Source of the DNA: Clostridia bacterium
Lineage (GTDB): Bacteria > Bacillota > Clostridia > Christensenellales > Borkfalkiaceae
NCBI GenBank assembly: GCA_017887095.1
Contig: JAGHIT010000055.1
Location: 1 to 32,094, forward strand
Length of the DNA stretch: 32,094 bases
Direction of reading: 5' to 3'
This document shows, one piece after another, positions 1 to 7,450 of the stretch. The notes below the pieces were generated by a model. That model had not been told where the DNA came from, did no database searches, and saw only the letters and a list, made by a program, of their open reading frames with translations. The first letter of the stretch is position 1; each line of letters begins with the position of its first letter. The position numbers and the translations under genes were made by a program.

Positions 1-440
1 CCGACGTCTACGCCGCAGGGGACAACTGCGAGAGCTACGATATCTGCTCGGGGACGCGGCGCATTCTGGCGCTGCTGCCCAATGCCGCCTTCCAGGGCGA
101 GACGGCGGGCAGGAACATGGCGGGCGGCGACGCGGCGTTCGACAAAGCTGCGCCCTTCAATGCGCTCGGCCTGTTCGATACCCACATTGCGACGGCGGGC
201 GTCTACGAGGGCGAAGCGTACACCGACACCTCGGAGGGCTACAAGAAGCTGTTCGTCAAAGACAACAAGCTGGTCGGCTTTATTCTCATCGACTGCATCG
301 AGCGCGCGGGTATCTACACCTCGCTCATCCGCGAGCAGACCCCGCTCGACACGGTGGACTTTGAACTGCTCAAAAAGAACCCTGCGCTCATGGCGTTTGC
401 ACGCGGGGCGCGGGCAGAAATTCTTACAAGGAGGCGCTGA
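1..440 (+). CDS. NAD(P)/FAD-dependent oxidoreductase, C-terminal part (glutamate synthase operon)
   Basis: The gene is cut by the left edge. It reads in frame from base 3 to the TGA at 438-440, giving about 145 residues. The visible start, DVYAAGDNCES, is the typical C-terminal FAD-binding AGD motif of two-dinucleotide-binding-domain flavoproteins, followed by a segment (GETAGRNMAGG) that normally packs against the flavin. The remaining ~90 residues resemble the C-terminal dimerisation part of such oxidoreductases. The next gene starts 1 nt after the stop and encodes the GXGXG part of glutamate synthase. In clostridial and archaeal genomes with the split enzyme, a flavoprotein of this kind sits in the same operon and is thought to pass electrons to the FMN subunit. 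The family call is from visible motifs; the role in glutamate synthesis is inferred from context. Confidence 0.8.
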   Translation, partial: DVYAAGDNCESYDICSGTRRILALLPNAAFQGETAGRNMAGGDAAFDKAAPFNALGLFDTHIATAGVYEGEAYTDTSEGYKKLFVKDNKLVGFILIDCIERAGIYTSLIREQTPLDTVDFELLKKNPALMAFARGARAEILTRRR

Positions 441-441
441 T

Positions 442-1161
442 ATGATCGTTCATGCGGGAGATATGCACTTCAAGGCGCTCGGCGACCTCGTCCGCGGCGC
501 ACAGGACAGGGAGATCGTCATCGAAAACTGCATCGGACAGCGCTATATCGGCGCGGGCTCGTCGGGCAAGAAGATCGAGATCATCGGCACGCCCGGCAAC
601 GCGCTGGGGGCGTACCTCAACGGGACGGAGATCGTCGTGCGAGGCAACGTGCAGGACGCCGTCGGCGATACGATGAACTGCGGTTCGATCATTGTCCACG
701 GCGGCGCGGGCGACGCGCTCGGCTACGCGATGCGCGGCGGCAAGATCTTCATCCGCGGCAACGTCGGCTACCGCTGCGGCATCCACATGAAGGCGTACAT
801 GAACTTCAAGCCCGTCATCGTCATCGGCGGCAGGGCGGGGAGCTTTCTCGGCGAATATCAGGCGGGCGGGCTCATCGTCGTGCTCAATTTAAGTGACGAA
901 AGTCCCGTCGTCGGCAACTTCTGCGGCACGGGTATGCACGGCGGGGAAATGTACCTGCGCGGCGAAGCGCTGCCGCCCAACCTTCCGCCGCAGGTCAAGG
1001 CAGAGCGCGTGGAGGGCATCTCCGATCCCTGGGTGCGCTCCATCATCACGGAGTACGCCGGCGTGTACGGGCTGGACGCGGAAAAACTGCTCGCGGACAC
1101 CTATTACCATTTAAGTCCCAACGTCGACAATCCCTATCACAGAATGTATATCAACAACTGA
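442..1161 (+). CDS. Glutamate synthase GXGXG-domain subunit (split archaeal-type GltB C-terminal domain)
   Basis: This 239-residue protein consists of the right-handed beta-helix found at the C-terminus of the large glutamate synthase subunit, here as a separate gene. Repeating turns with the G-x-x-G-x-x-x-G pattern run from about residue 45 to 150 (for example GDTMNCGSIIVHGG, GDALGYAMRGG, GYRCGIHMKAY). In full-length GltB this domain sits beside the ammonia tunnel and links the amidotransferase and FMN domains. The ATG at 442 has an AAGGAGG at 428-434 and follows the upstream stop by 1 nt; an in-frame reading extends to base 82, but that part is a shadow of the flavoprotein gene. The amidotransferase and FMN subunits should lie left of the window. 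A strong terminator follows at once, so this is the last gene of the operon. Confidence 0.9.
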   Translation: MIVHAGDMHFKALGDLVRGAQDREIVIENCIGQRYIGAGSSGKKIEIIGTPGNALGAYLNGTEIVVRGNVQDAVGDTMNCGSIIVHGGAGDALGYAMRGGKIFIRGNVGYRCGIHMKAYMNFKPVIVIGGRAGSFLGEYQAGGLIVVLNLSDESPVVGNFCGTGMHGGEMYLRGEALPPNLPPQVKAERVEGISDPWVRSIITEYAGVYGLDAEKLLADTYYHLSPNVDNPYHRMYINN

Positions 1162-1162
1162 A

Positions 1163-1189
1163 AAAAGCCCGCGTACAAAGCGGGCTTTT
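1163..1189 (+). terminator. Rho-independent terminator of the glutamate synthase operon
   Basis: A perfect 10-bp stem (AAAAGCCCGC at 1163-1172 with GCGGGCTTTT at 1180-1189) and a 7-nt loop begin 1 nt after the stop codon. The 3' arm ends in TTTT, as in intrinsic terminators. Confidence 0.9.
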
Positions 1190-1308
1190 GATTGCGCAAA
1201 ACACGGCGCGCAGCGACGCATAAAGCGCCGTTGTGCGCCGCTTTATGAAAAAAAACGGTTCGCTGCGGAAAAACCCGCATGCAACTTTCGGCAAATGATT
1301 GGCAGCTC

Positions 1309-1337
1309 TTGTCAACGGATGCGTTTTGTGCTATAAT
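1309..1337 (+). promoter_or_regulatory. Sigma-A promoter of tilS-hpt, placed for a leaderless mRNA
   Basis: TTGTCA at 1309-1314, a 17-nt spacer, and a perfect TATAAT at 1332-1337. Only 6 nt (GTAGCA) separate the -10 box from the tilS ATG at 1344, so the expected transcription start falls on or next to the start codon. The roughly 145 nt between the previous terminator and this promoter hold no gene. They contain an inverted repeat (CATAAAGCG at 1219-1227 with CGCTTTATG at 1239-1247) of unknown meaning. Confidence 0.85.
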
Positions 1338-1343
1338 GTAGCA

Positions 1344-2621
1344 ATGAAACTCATCGACTGCAAACCCTATACGGGCATGCGGGTGTGCGTGGCGCTCTCG
1401 GGCGGGCGGGACTCCGTCGCCCTTCTTCATGCACTCAAAACCGGGGGCGTCAAGGTTTCTGCACTCACCTGCGGTCACGGCATGCGCGCCGCGTCGGAGG
1501 CGGATATCGCCTTCGTCGAAGGGCTTTGCCGCGATTTGGGCGTGCCGCTGCGCGTCTTTCGCGCCGATATCCCCGCGCGCGCCGAAATGCAGAAGCGGGG
1601 ACTGGAGGAGACTGCCCGTGTATGGCGCTACGAGTGCTTCGCGCGTGTTGTTGCGGAGGGGGAGGCAGACACCGTCGCAACCGCGCATCATAAGGACGAT
1701 CTTGCCGAAACGCTGCTTTTCCGCCTGGCGCGGGGGACGTCGTCGGCGGGGCTGAATGCCTTTCCCGCGCGGGAGGGTATCGTTCGCCCCCTTCTCGGCG
1801 TCACGCGCGCGCAGATCGACGCCTACGTTGCGGAGCACGCGCTTCCCTTTGTCGAAGACGAGAGCAATGCGGACGTTGCGTTTTCGCGCAACCGCATCCG
1901 CCACAACGTCCTGCCTGAGCTGGAGCGTGCCGTGCCGGGCGCACAGAGCAACCTTATCGCATTCGCGGCGCGCGCCGCTGAGGACGACGCCTGCCTTTGT
2001 GCTCTGGCGGCGGAGCATGTCCGTGTCGAGGACGGCATGGTGCATATTCCGTTTGCGCTGCCCATGCCCGTCTTTTCGCGCGCGGTCGTGCAGGCGCTAT
2101 CGTTTCTGGGCGTGACGCGCGACTATACCGCGGCGAACGTCGCGCAGGCGGCGCGGCTCAGGGAGCTGCAGAGCGGGCGGCGCGCCTCTCTGCCGTGCGG
2201 GATCCAGGCCGTGCGAGAGGGGGATGCCGTCGTGTTCTGTCGGCCGCGGGGGGCATGTCCGCAGGAGCTGCCCTTTGCGTACGGCACGTTTCAACTGGGC
2301 GACGATACGGTCATGGTGTCCCCGTCCGAGGCGCCCGGCGCACTCATGGCGGACATGGATGCCTTCCCAGCGGACTGCGTTCTGCGCACGCGGCGGGAAG
2401 GGGACATGATCACGCCCTTCGGGGGCGGACGCAAGACGCTCAAGAAGTTTCTCACGGGCAAAAAGATCCCCGCGCGGATCGGGCATGGACTGCCCCTCGT
2501 CGCCAAGGGGAGCGAGGTATATGCCGTCATCGGTGTAGAGATCGCGGATGCCGTCAAGGTGACTGAAAAGACGGCGCACAGGGTTTGGCTTTCCGTCGTA
2601 TCGTGCGCGCAGACAGAATAA
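1344..2621 (+). CDS. tilS: tRNA(Ile)-lysidine synthase TilS
   Basis: TilS adds lysine to C34 of the tRNA(Ile) with a CAU anticodon, so that it reads AUA. It is an essential cytosolic ATP-dependent enzyme. The 425-residue product has the N-terminal PP-loop ATPase signature SGGRDS at residues 19-24, the family motif ATAHHKDDLAETLLFRLARG around 115-135, RNRIRHNVLPELE around 190, and a C-terminal TilS domain (TRREGDMITPFGGG, KKFLTGKKIP). The length is normal for the family. The ATG at 1344 is chosen because it sits 6 nt behind a near-consensus promoter; a reading from 1299 would begin upstream of that promoter. No Shine-Dalgarno lies ahead of it, which fits a leaderless message; the in-frame ATG at 1377 also lacks one. 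hpt follows 29 nt downstream, a standard Bacillota pairing. ftsH, often next in such clusters, is absent. Confidence 0.95.
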   Translation: MKLIDCKPYTGMRVCVALSGGRDSVALLHALKTGGVKVSALTCGHGMRAASEADIAFVEGLCRDLGVPLRVFRADIPARAEMQKRGLEETARVWRYECFARVVAEGEADTVATAHHKDDLAETLLFRLARGTSSAGLNAFPAREGIVRPLLGVTRAQIDAYVAEHALPFVEDESNADVAFSRNRIRHNVLPELERAVPGAQSNLIAFAARAAEDDACLCALAAEHVRVEDGMVHIPFALPMPVFSRAVVQALSFLGVTRDYTAANVAQAARLRELQSGRRASLPCGIQAVREGDAVVFCRPRGACPQELPFAYGTFQLGDDTVMVSPSEAPGALMADMDAFPADCVLRTRREGDMITPFGGGRKTLKKFLTGKKIPARIGHGLPLVAKGSEVYAVIGVEIADAVKVTEKTAHRVWLSVVSCAQTE

Positions 2622-2650
2622 GAGAACAAAATACACAGGAGGAAAAAGGG

Positions 2651-3190
2651 ATGCACCCCGATTGTGAGAGGATATTGCTGTCGGAAGAGGAGATCACGGC
2701 GCGCGTCAAAGAGGCGGGCGCCTGGCTGGATGAGAAATTTGCGGGGACGGTCCCCGTTGCCGTGTGCAACTTAAAGGGGAGTGCGGTGTTCTTTGCGGAC
2801 GTCCTGCGCGCCACGCACCTGGATATGGAAATGGACTTCATGGCGGTGAGCTCGTACGGCGCAAATGCCGTATCGTCCGGCAAGCCCTTCGTCAAGCGCG
2901 ACCTCTTTTCCTCCGTCGAAGGAAGGGACGTGCTGCTCGTCGAGGATATCGTGGATACGGGCAGGACGCTCGTCACCCTGCGCCAATTTTTTAAGGAACG
3001 GGGCGCGAGATCTGTGACCGTCGTCGCTCTGCTCGATAAACCCGCGCGGCGCGTCGTGGATGCGAATGCGGATTTTATCTGCTTTTCCGTCGAGGACGAG
3101 TTTCTCGTCGGCTATGGGCTGGACTATGCGGAGAAGTACCGCAATCTGCCCTATATCGGGATCCTGAAGCGCAGCGTCTATGAGAAATAA
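2651..3190 (+). CDS. hpt: Hypoxanthine phosphoribosyltransferase
   Basis: This purine salvage enzyme joins hypoxanthine or guanine to PRPP to give IMP or GMP. The 179-residue length is normal. The PRPP-binding loop VLLVEDIVDTGRTL lies around residues 97-110, and the substrate loop containing SSYG around 76-79 is also clear. The start at 2651 is set by AGGAGG at 2637-2642, 8 nt upstream; the in-frame reading back to 2585 runs into tilS. The gene is co-transcribed with tilS from the promoter at 1309 and ends before a long bidirectional terminator. Confidence 0.95.
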   Translation: MHPDCERILLSEEEITARVKEAGAWLDEKFAGTVPVAVCNLKGSAVFFADVLRATHLDMEMDFMAVSSYGANAVSSGKPFVKRDLFSSVEGRDVLLVEDIVDTGRTLVTLRQFFKERGARSVTVVALLDKPARRVVDANADFICFSVEDEFLVGYGLDYAEKYRNLPYIGILKRSVYEK

Positions 3191-3250
3191 ATCGTGCCGT
3201 CGTTGATCTTCCCGGAGAACCCCGGATATTTTGAAAGCAGCGGAAACGAA

Positions 3251-3287
3251 AAAGAGATAAGATTTTTGAAAATCTTATCTCTTTTTT
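3251..3287. terminator. Bidirectional terminator between hpt and a convergent lipoprotein gene
   Basis: A 15-bp perfect stem (3251-3265 with 3270-3284) has a 4-nt loop and continues into TTTTTT on the plus strand. The five A bases at 3249-3253 give a T-run on the minus strand. It lies between hpt (ends 3190) and the minus-strand gene ending at 3329, so it can stop transcription from both sides. Confidence 0.9.
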
Positions 3288-3328
3288 AATCTTTTGTGAA
3301 ATGCGCATTGTCAGCGCTCTTGTTGTGA

Positions 3329-4297
3329 TCACACTTCACTGAATTGCGCGGAAGAGAGGGTATACCGCAAGGTCCCCAGCGAATGCAGGATGGGAACGTC
3401 CATGCGCAGAAGCACATTGCGATAGGTGTTGTTGTTGCTGTCTGAGAGAGCGGCATAGGTGTAGCTCTGTGAAAGACCGCCGTTTCCGCCCGAATAACTA
3501 AGCGAGAAAGTGTAGGCCGGAATTTCGTGTTCCGCGGTTTCAGCACCGTTTAAAGAAAAATTCAGTGTTGTCGACGCGGATGTCGCCGCATCTGTCAGCG
3601 CCACGGTCGCTTGTTGGCGGGTCACGGGATTGACGGAGCGGAACGTGATGCCCGAGGAGGGATTGACGGCGCGCAGGGCAAAGAGGATCTGCTCGTTATC
3701 GAAGTATGTCCCGCTGCCGCTCAGAGCGATCTCGTATGTGTCGCTCTTGTCGTTGATGCGGTTGTCGATCTGAACCGTCGCTCCGGTGCAATCGCTGTTG
3801 TAGGTCGTTGTGTATGTGTAGTCGTACGTTTCGTACGCATCTTCCGTCGTTTCAGGTGTAACGGTGACGGGAGAGTGGGAGAGCACCGTTTTGATGCTCT
3901 TGACGGGGGCGAGCGAGAAACGAATATCGCGGAACCAGACCTCGGACGTGACGACGTCTTCAAATGTTTCCGTCTCACCGTTTACGGTATAGGTAACGGG
4001 AATATTCAGCGTGCTCGTCAGGTGATAGCAAGTTTCGTTTTCCCCGCCTGCAAGCACCGTGTTTTCTGCAGAAAGAACGGTTGTGTAGCTGCCTTCCCCG
4101 TAGCTGAGAAAATTGTTCCCGTCCGATGATTCAAACAACACAAGATACCTGAGTTCTTCGCGTGTATTGGCGTTGATTGTGGAATTGGTACGGCTGTACC
4201 AGTTGGCGCTGAGCGCCAGATTATTTACCGCCGTGCATGCCGTCAGTGCGAGAAAGGGGACGGCAAGAGCAAGGCAGGCGAAAGATGTTTTTTTCAT
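3329..4297 (-). CDS. Predicted surface lipoprotein, unknown function
   Basis: The product is 322 residues. It opens with a lipoprotein signal peptide: MKK, a hydrophobic core, and lipobox LTAC with the acylated cysteine at residue 21. The rest is rich in Thr, Ser, Asn and Tyr with alternating hydrophobic residues, suggesting an extracellular beta-sandwich; only two further cysteines are visible. I recognise no catalytic motif or family. The ATG at 4297 has GGAG about 6 nt upstream and a well-formed promoter with a short (~23 nt) leader. The gene is divergent from addB and convergent with hpt, so it forms its own transcription unit. It is similar in style, but not visibly in sequence, to the lipoprotein at 30576. 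Confidence 0.75.
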   Translation of the reverse strand: MKKTSFACLALAVPFLALTACTAVNNLALSANWYSRTNSTINANTREELRYLVLFESSDGNNFLSYGEGSYTTVLSAENTVLAGGENETCYHLTSTLNIPVTYTVNGETETFEDVVTSEVWFRDIRFSLAPVKSIKTVLSHSPVTVTPETTEDAYETYDYTYTTTYNSDCTGATVQIDNRINDKSDTYEIALSGSGTYFDNEQILFALRAVNPSSGITFRSVNPVTRQQATVALTDAATSASTTLNFSLNGAETAEHEIPAYTFSLSYSGGNGGLSQSYTYAALSDSNNNTYRNVLLRMDVPILHSLGTLRYTLSSAQFSEV

Positions 4298-4326
4298 GGA
4301 AAGCTCCGGATCGTCAGTTTTTTCTC

Positions 4327-4355
4327 ATTATAACATAAAATTTTTTGTTTGTAAA
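4327..4355 (-). promoter_or_regulatory. Promoter of the 3329-4297 lipoprotein gene
   Basis: On the minus strand, TTTACA (4355-4350), a 17-nt spacer and TATAAT (4332-4327). The predicted start gives a leader of about 23 nt that includes the GGAG ribosome binding site. Confidence 0.8.
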
Positions 4356-4386
4356 AAATAATCGAAGAAATACAGGGAAATTTTTA

Positions 4387-4415
4387 TGAAAACTGACGGG
4401 AAAGTATGATATAAT
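4387..4415 (+). promoter_or_regulatory. Extended -10 promoter of addBA
   Basis: A perfect TATAAT at 4410-4415 is preceded by TGA, an extended -10 (TGN) element. The -35 at 17-nt spacing is weak (TGAAAA at 4387-4392). The leader to the addB ATG is about 23 nt and carries AGGAG at 4431-4435. Confidence 0.75.
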
Positions 4416-4444
4416 GTTGGAAGTCGGAAAAGGAGAAGAGAATT

Positions 4445-7400
4445 ATGGCAATGATCATCGGTGCGCCGACGCCGGACGATGCGCTTGCGGCGTTGGCACA
4501 CTGCGTGAAGCGGTGCGAAGAGCGCGGCGAGCAGAACCTCGTGTTCTGTGAGGACAGTCTTACATTGCTCGCCGAACGCGCCGTTCTGGCAGAAACGGGC
4601 GGGACGTTCCTTACGGAAGTTACGACGTTTGCCCGGTTTTTGTCGGGCGAGCGGCAAGTACTTTCCAAACAGGGGTCTGTCATGGCGCTCTCTGCCATTC
4701 TTACGGATTGTGAGGGGGAATTGTCTTGTTTTTCTGCGGGCGCTGCGGAGACGGTTTATGAAACACTTGCGCAACTCGCCGCTTCTCGTGTGGATGCAGC
4801 GCAGCTTCGGGCGGGCGCGGAAGCAACGGAGGGGGCGCTCCGCGCAAAGCTCACCGATCTTGCGCTGCTTTCTGAGCGGTACGCCTCTTTTCTTTCGGAA
4901 AACGCATTGCTGGATGAGAGCGGATATCTTGCGCTTCTTCCCGAAGCGATCGGAAAGCGCCTGGCGGGGATCAATGTGTTTTTTGTTGCGTTCCCGTCTT
5001 TTACGCGTCAGGCAGCGGAAGGGATCCGTGCGGCGGCAGAAAACGCGGCAAACGTTACGGGTATCTTTCTTGCGGGGAAGGAGCCGCTGTATACCAACGA
5101 AGCGGCGCGCGTTTTTCGGGACATCTGTGCGGAGATCGGAGAGACGGAGATCGTCATGGCGCCGTGTACGCTGACGGAAGATGCTGAGCGCGTGCGCTGT
5201 GGACTGTTTGCGCCCGAAGTGTTTTCTCTGCCACCTGAAAAAACGCAGCGCGTCTGTATTTTTTCCGCACAGGATGAAGCGGAGGAAGCGAACACCGTGT
5301 GTGCGCTCATCAAACGTTATATAGCGAAGGGATTGCGCTATCGGGATATCGTCGTGCTGACGCCGGATGAGGAAAGCCGCCTGGTGATGGAAAAGGTGTT
5401 TTCCTCCTACCGAATCCCCTATTTTGCGGACAGGAAACGACCTTTTTCCCGTCATCCGTTCGTGCGATTCGTGGTGGCGGCTCTTCGCGCGGTCGCCGAT
5501 GGCGGCAGACCGGAATCGGTGGACGCTGTTGCTGCCAATGTATGCTTCGGCGCGTCGCACGGTTATCGCAATTATCTCATGAAATACGGGAATTGGCGCG
5601 GCGGGTATCGGCGCGCCATACGGGAGGACGTACAGGGCATATCATTGGACGAAGTTGCCTTGCTGCGCGCCTGCCGGGAACGCATGCTGCGCGTACTGGA
5701 TGCGCTTCCCCGCAGAGGCAGTGCGCAGGATTTTGCGGACGCGATCGCCATGCTGCGCGCGTTCGTCGGGGCGGACTCTGTGATTCAAACGCTTTCTGCG
5801 CATGCAGAGGGAGCGGAACAGACGTTCCTGAAACTGGATAAGCTGGACGGCATGCTGGCGGAACTTCGCGTTGCGGGGGGAAAGATCTTTACGGCGCGCG
5901 AATTCGCGGCGCTCTTTGAGAGCGGCGCCGCTGCGCTCAAGACGGCAATGATCCCTTCGTTGTCAGATACGGTATACCTCGGCGATGCAACGGACAGCCG
6001 TTTCGCGCGCGCAAAAGTGCTGTTCCTGACCGGTCTGACAGATGCGCTTCCCCGTACGGGGGAGGATACTTCCGTCATTACCGATGCAGAGATGGACAGG
6101 CTGGCCGCGCTTTCCGTACATGTAGAACCGGCGATCTCTGTCGTCAATGCCCGTGCCAGAGAAAGTTTTGCGCTCAACGCATGTGCTTTTTCGGATGAAT
6201 TGTATGTGAGCCGTCCCGTAAAAGTGCGCGGCGAAGAACGTGCGGCGGGGGAAGCGTATTCCTATTTGAGCCGCTTGTTTGCGTCTGCTCCGCTGCCTGA
6301 TTTGTTTCCCTATGACTGTTCGGAACGCGTACCTGCGTTGTTAAAGCTGCTTGCGGCAAAAGCGGATTTTGAAGAGGGAAGGGAGCACGATCCGAAGCTG
6401 TTTTCCTCCGTCTGGGCGGCGCTCGCCGAGCGCGTGGGGGAGGATACGCTGCGCAATCTCACCGAGGGAGGCGAGAAAGAGCCCGTCCCGGAGGCAGCGC
6501 AGCTTTATTTCGCCGGGGAGACGTCACCCACCCTTCTCGAAGGATATTTCGCTTGCCCGTATGCGGGATTCATGAAGCATGTTCTGCGTGTCAAAGAGAG
6601 AGAGGAGGGAGCCGTGCTTGCCCGGGACGCGGGGGATTTCGTGCATAAAGTGCTTGAACGCATGGGGAGCGCGCTGGGAGAACTTTCGTCTGAAGCGGAC
6701 TGTCGTGCGCTGGCACGCAATACGGCGATCTCGCTCATGAACGAAGCAAGGTATGCCGTTTATGACGATACGGGCGCGAGTCGTTATGCGGGCGAACGGC
6801 TGATCGCCGAATGCGAACGGGTTTCCTGTGCGGTGTATGCCTCCGTACACGGTTCGGCGTTCCGTATCCGCGATCGGGAAGAGGAACTGTCTCTTCCCGC
6901 GCTTCGGATGAAGGGAAAAGCGGACCGTGTGGATACGGCGGGCGATTATGTGCGCGTCGTGGATTACAAGACGGGACATTTTGATGCTTCTGCCACAGCA
7001 TATTATACGGGAAGGAGTCTTCAGCTGGAATTGTATCTTTTGGCAGCCTCTGTCGGAGGACGGCCTGCGGGCGCATTTTATTTCCCGGCCGAGGACAGGT
7101 TTACTGCGCCCGAAGACGCTAAATTTCGCATGCAGGGATTTTATAATTCCGATGTCGCCGACCTGCTTGACAGCGTGGCGGGAGCCAAGGGGGGGCTTTT
7201 TGACGGGGCGCCTTCCCGCGGGCTTGCGGAAGCGGAGTTTAAGGATTTTCTCACCTACGGCACATTGGTCGCGGATCGGGCGCGGCGGGAAATGCAGGCG
7301 GGGAATGTACGGCCTTCTCCCTATGAAGGTAGCTGCGATTATTGCGCGTTCCGCGGTGCATGCGGTTTTACGGGTGAGCCGCGCAAAGAAAAAGGAGTGC

Positions 7401-7450
7401 AAGCTGCGGAAATTGCCGCGGTGGTGCGCGGAGCCAAGGAGGACATATGA
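4445..7450 (+). CDS. addB: AddB/RexB subunit of the AddAB helicase-nuclease
   Basis: AddB pairs with AddA to process double-strand breaks for RecA-dependent repair; it carries one nuclease domain and the region that recognises Chi. The 1001-residue protein has four cysteines, C704, C964, C967 and C973, spaced as in the AddB iron-sulphur cluster (one distant Cys, then C-x2-C-x5-C). The RecB-type nuclease motif VDYKTG holds D840 and K842, with a further acidic site near D827. No GKT/GKS Walker A is visible near the N-terminus, where the sequence reads IGAPTPDDAL; in this it looks like streptococcal RexB rather than Bacillus AddB. The start at 4445 has AGGAG 9 nt upstream; a second ATG two codons later is possible. 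The stop overlaps the addA start as ATGA, so the two subunits are translationally coupled. Confidence 0.95.
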   Translation: MAMIIGAPTPDDALAALAHCVKRCEERGEQNLVFCEDSLTLLAERAVLAETGGTFLTEVTTFARFLSGERQVLSKQGSVMALSAILTDCEGELSCFSAGAAETVYETLAQLAASRVDAAQLRAGAEATEGALRAKLTDLALLSERYASFLSENALLDESGYLALLPEAIGKRLAGINVFFVAFPSFTRQAAEGIRAAAENAANVTGIFLAGKEPLYTNEAARVFRDICAEIGETEIVMAPCTLTEDAERVRCGLFAPEVFSLPPEKTQRVCIFSAQDEAEEANTVCALIKRYIAKGLRYRDIVVLTPDEESRLVMEKVFSSYRIPYFADRKRPFSRHPFVRFVVAALRAVADGGRPESVDAVAANVCFGASHGYRNYLMKYGNWRGGYRRAIREDVQGISLDEVALLRACRERMLRVLDALPRRGSAQDFADAIAMLRAFVGADSVIQTLSAHAEGAEQTFLKLDKLDGMLAELRVAGGKIFTAREFAALFESGAAALKTAMIPSLSDTVYLGDATDSRFARAKVLFLTGLTDALPRTGEDTSVITDAEMDRLAALSVHVEPAISVVNARARESFALNACAFSDELYVSRPVKVRGEERAAGEAYSYLSRLFASAPLPDLFPYDCSERVPALLKLLAAKADFEEGREHDPKLFSSVWAALAERVGEDTLRNLTEGGEKEPVPEAAQLYFAGETSPTLLEGYFACPYAGFMKHVLRVKEREEGAVLARDAGDFVHKVLERMGSALGELSSEADCRALARNTAISLMNEARYAVYDDTGASRYAGERLIAECERVSCAVYASVHGSAFRIRDREEELSLPALRMKGKADRVDTAGDYVRVVDYKTGHFDASATAYYTGRSLQLELYLLAASVGGRPAGAFYFPAEDRFTAPEDAKFRMQGFYNSDVADLLDSVAGAKGGLFDGAPSRGLAEAEFKDFLTYGTLVADRARREMQAGNVRPSPYEGSCDYCAFRGACGFTGEPRKEKGVQAAEIAAVVRGAKEDI

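Noticed and set aside
1137-2045. 302-residue open frame on the minus strand
   Set aside because: Antisense to tilS and crossing a terminator; a shadow of the real gene.
4328-5560. 410-residue open frame on the minus strand
   Set aside because: Antisense to the start of addB and crossing the divergent promoters; very high Arg content and no ribosome binding site.
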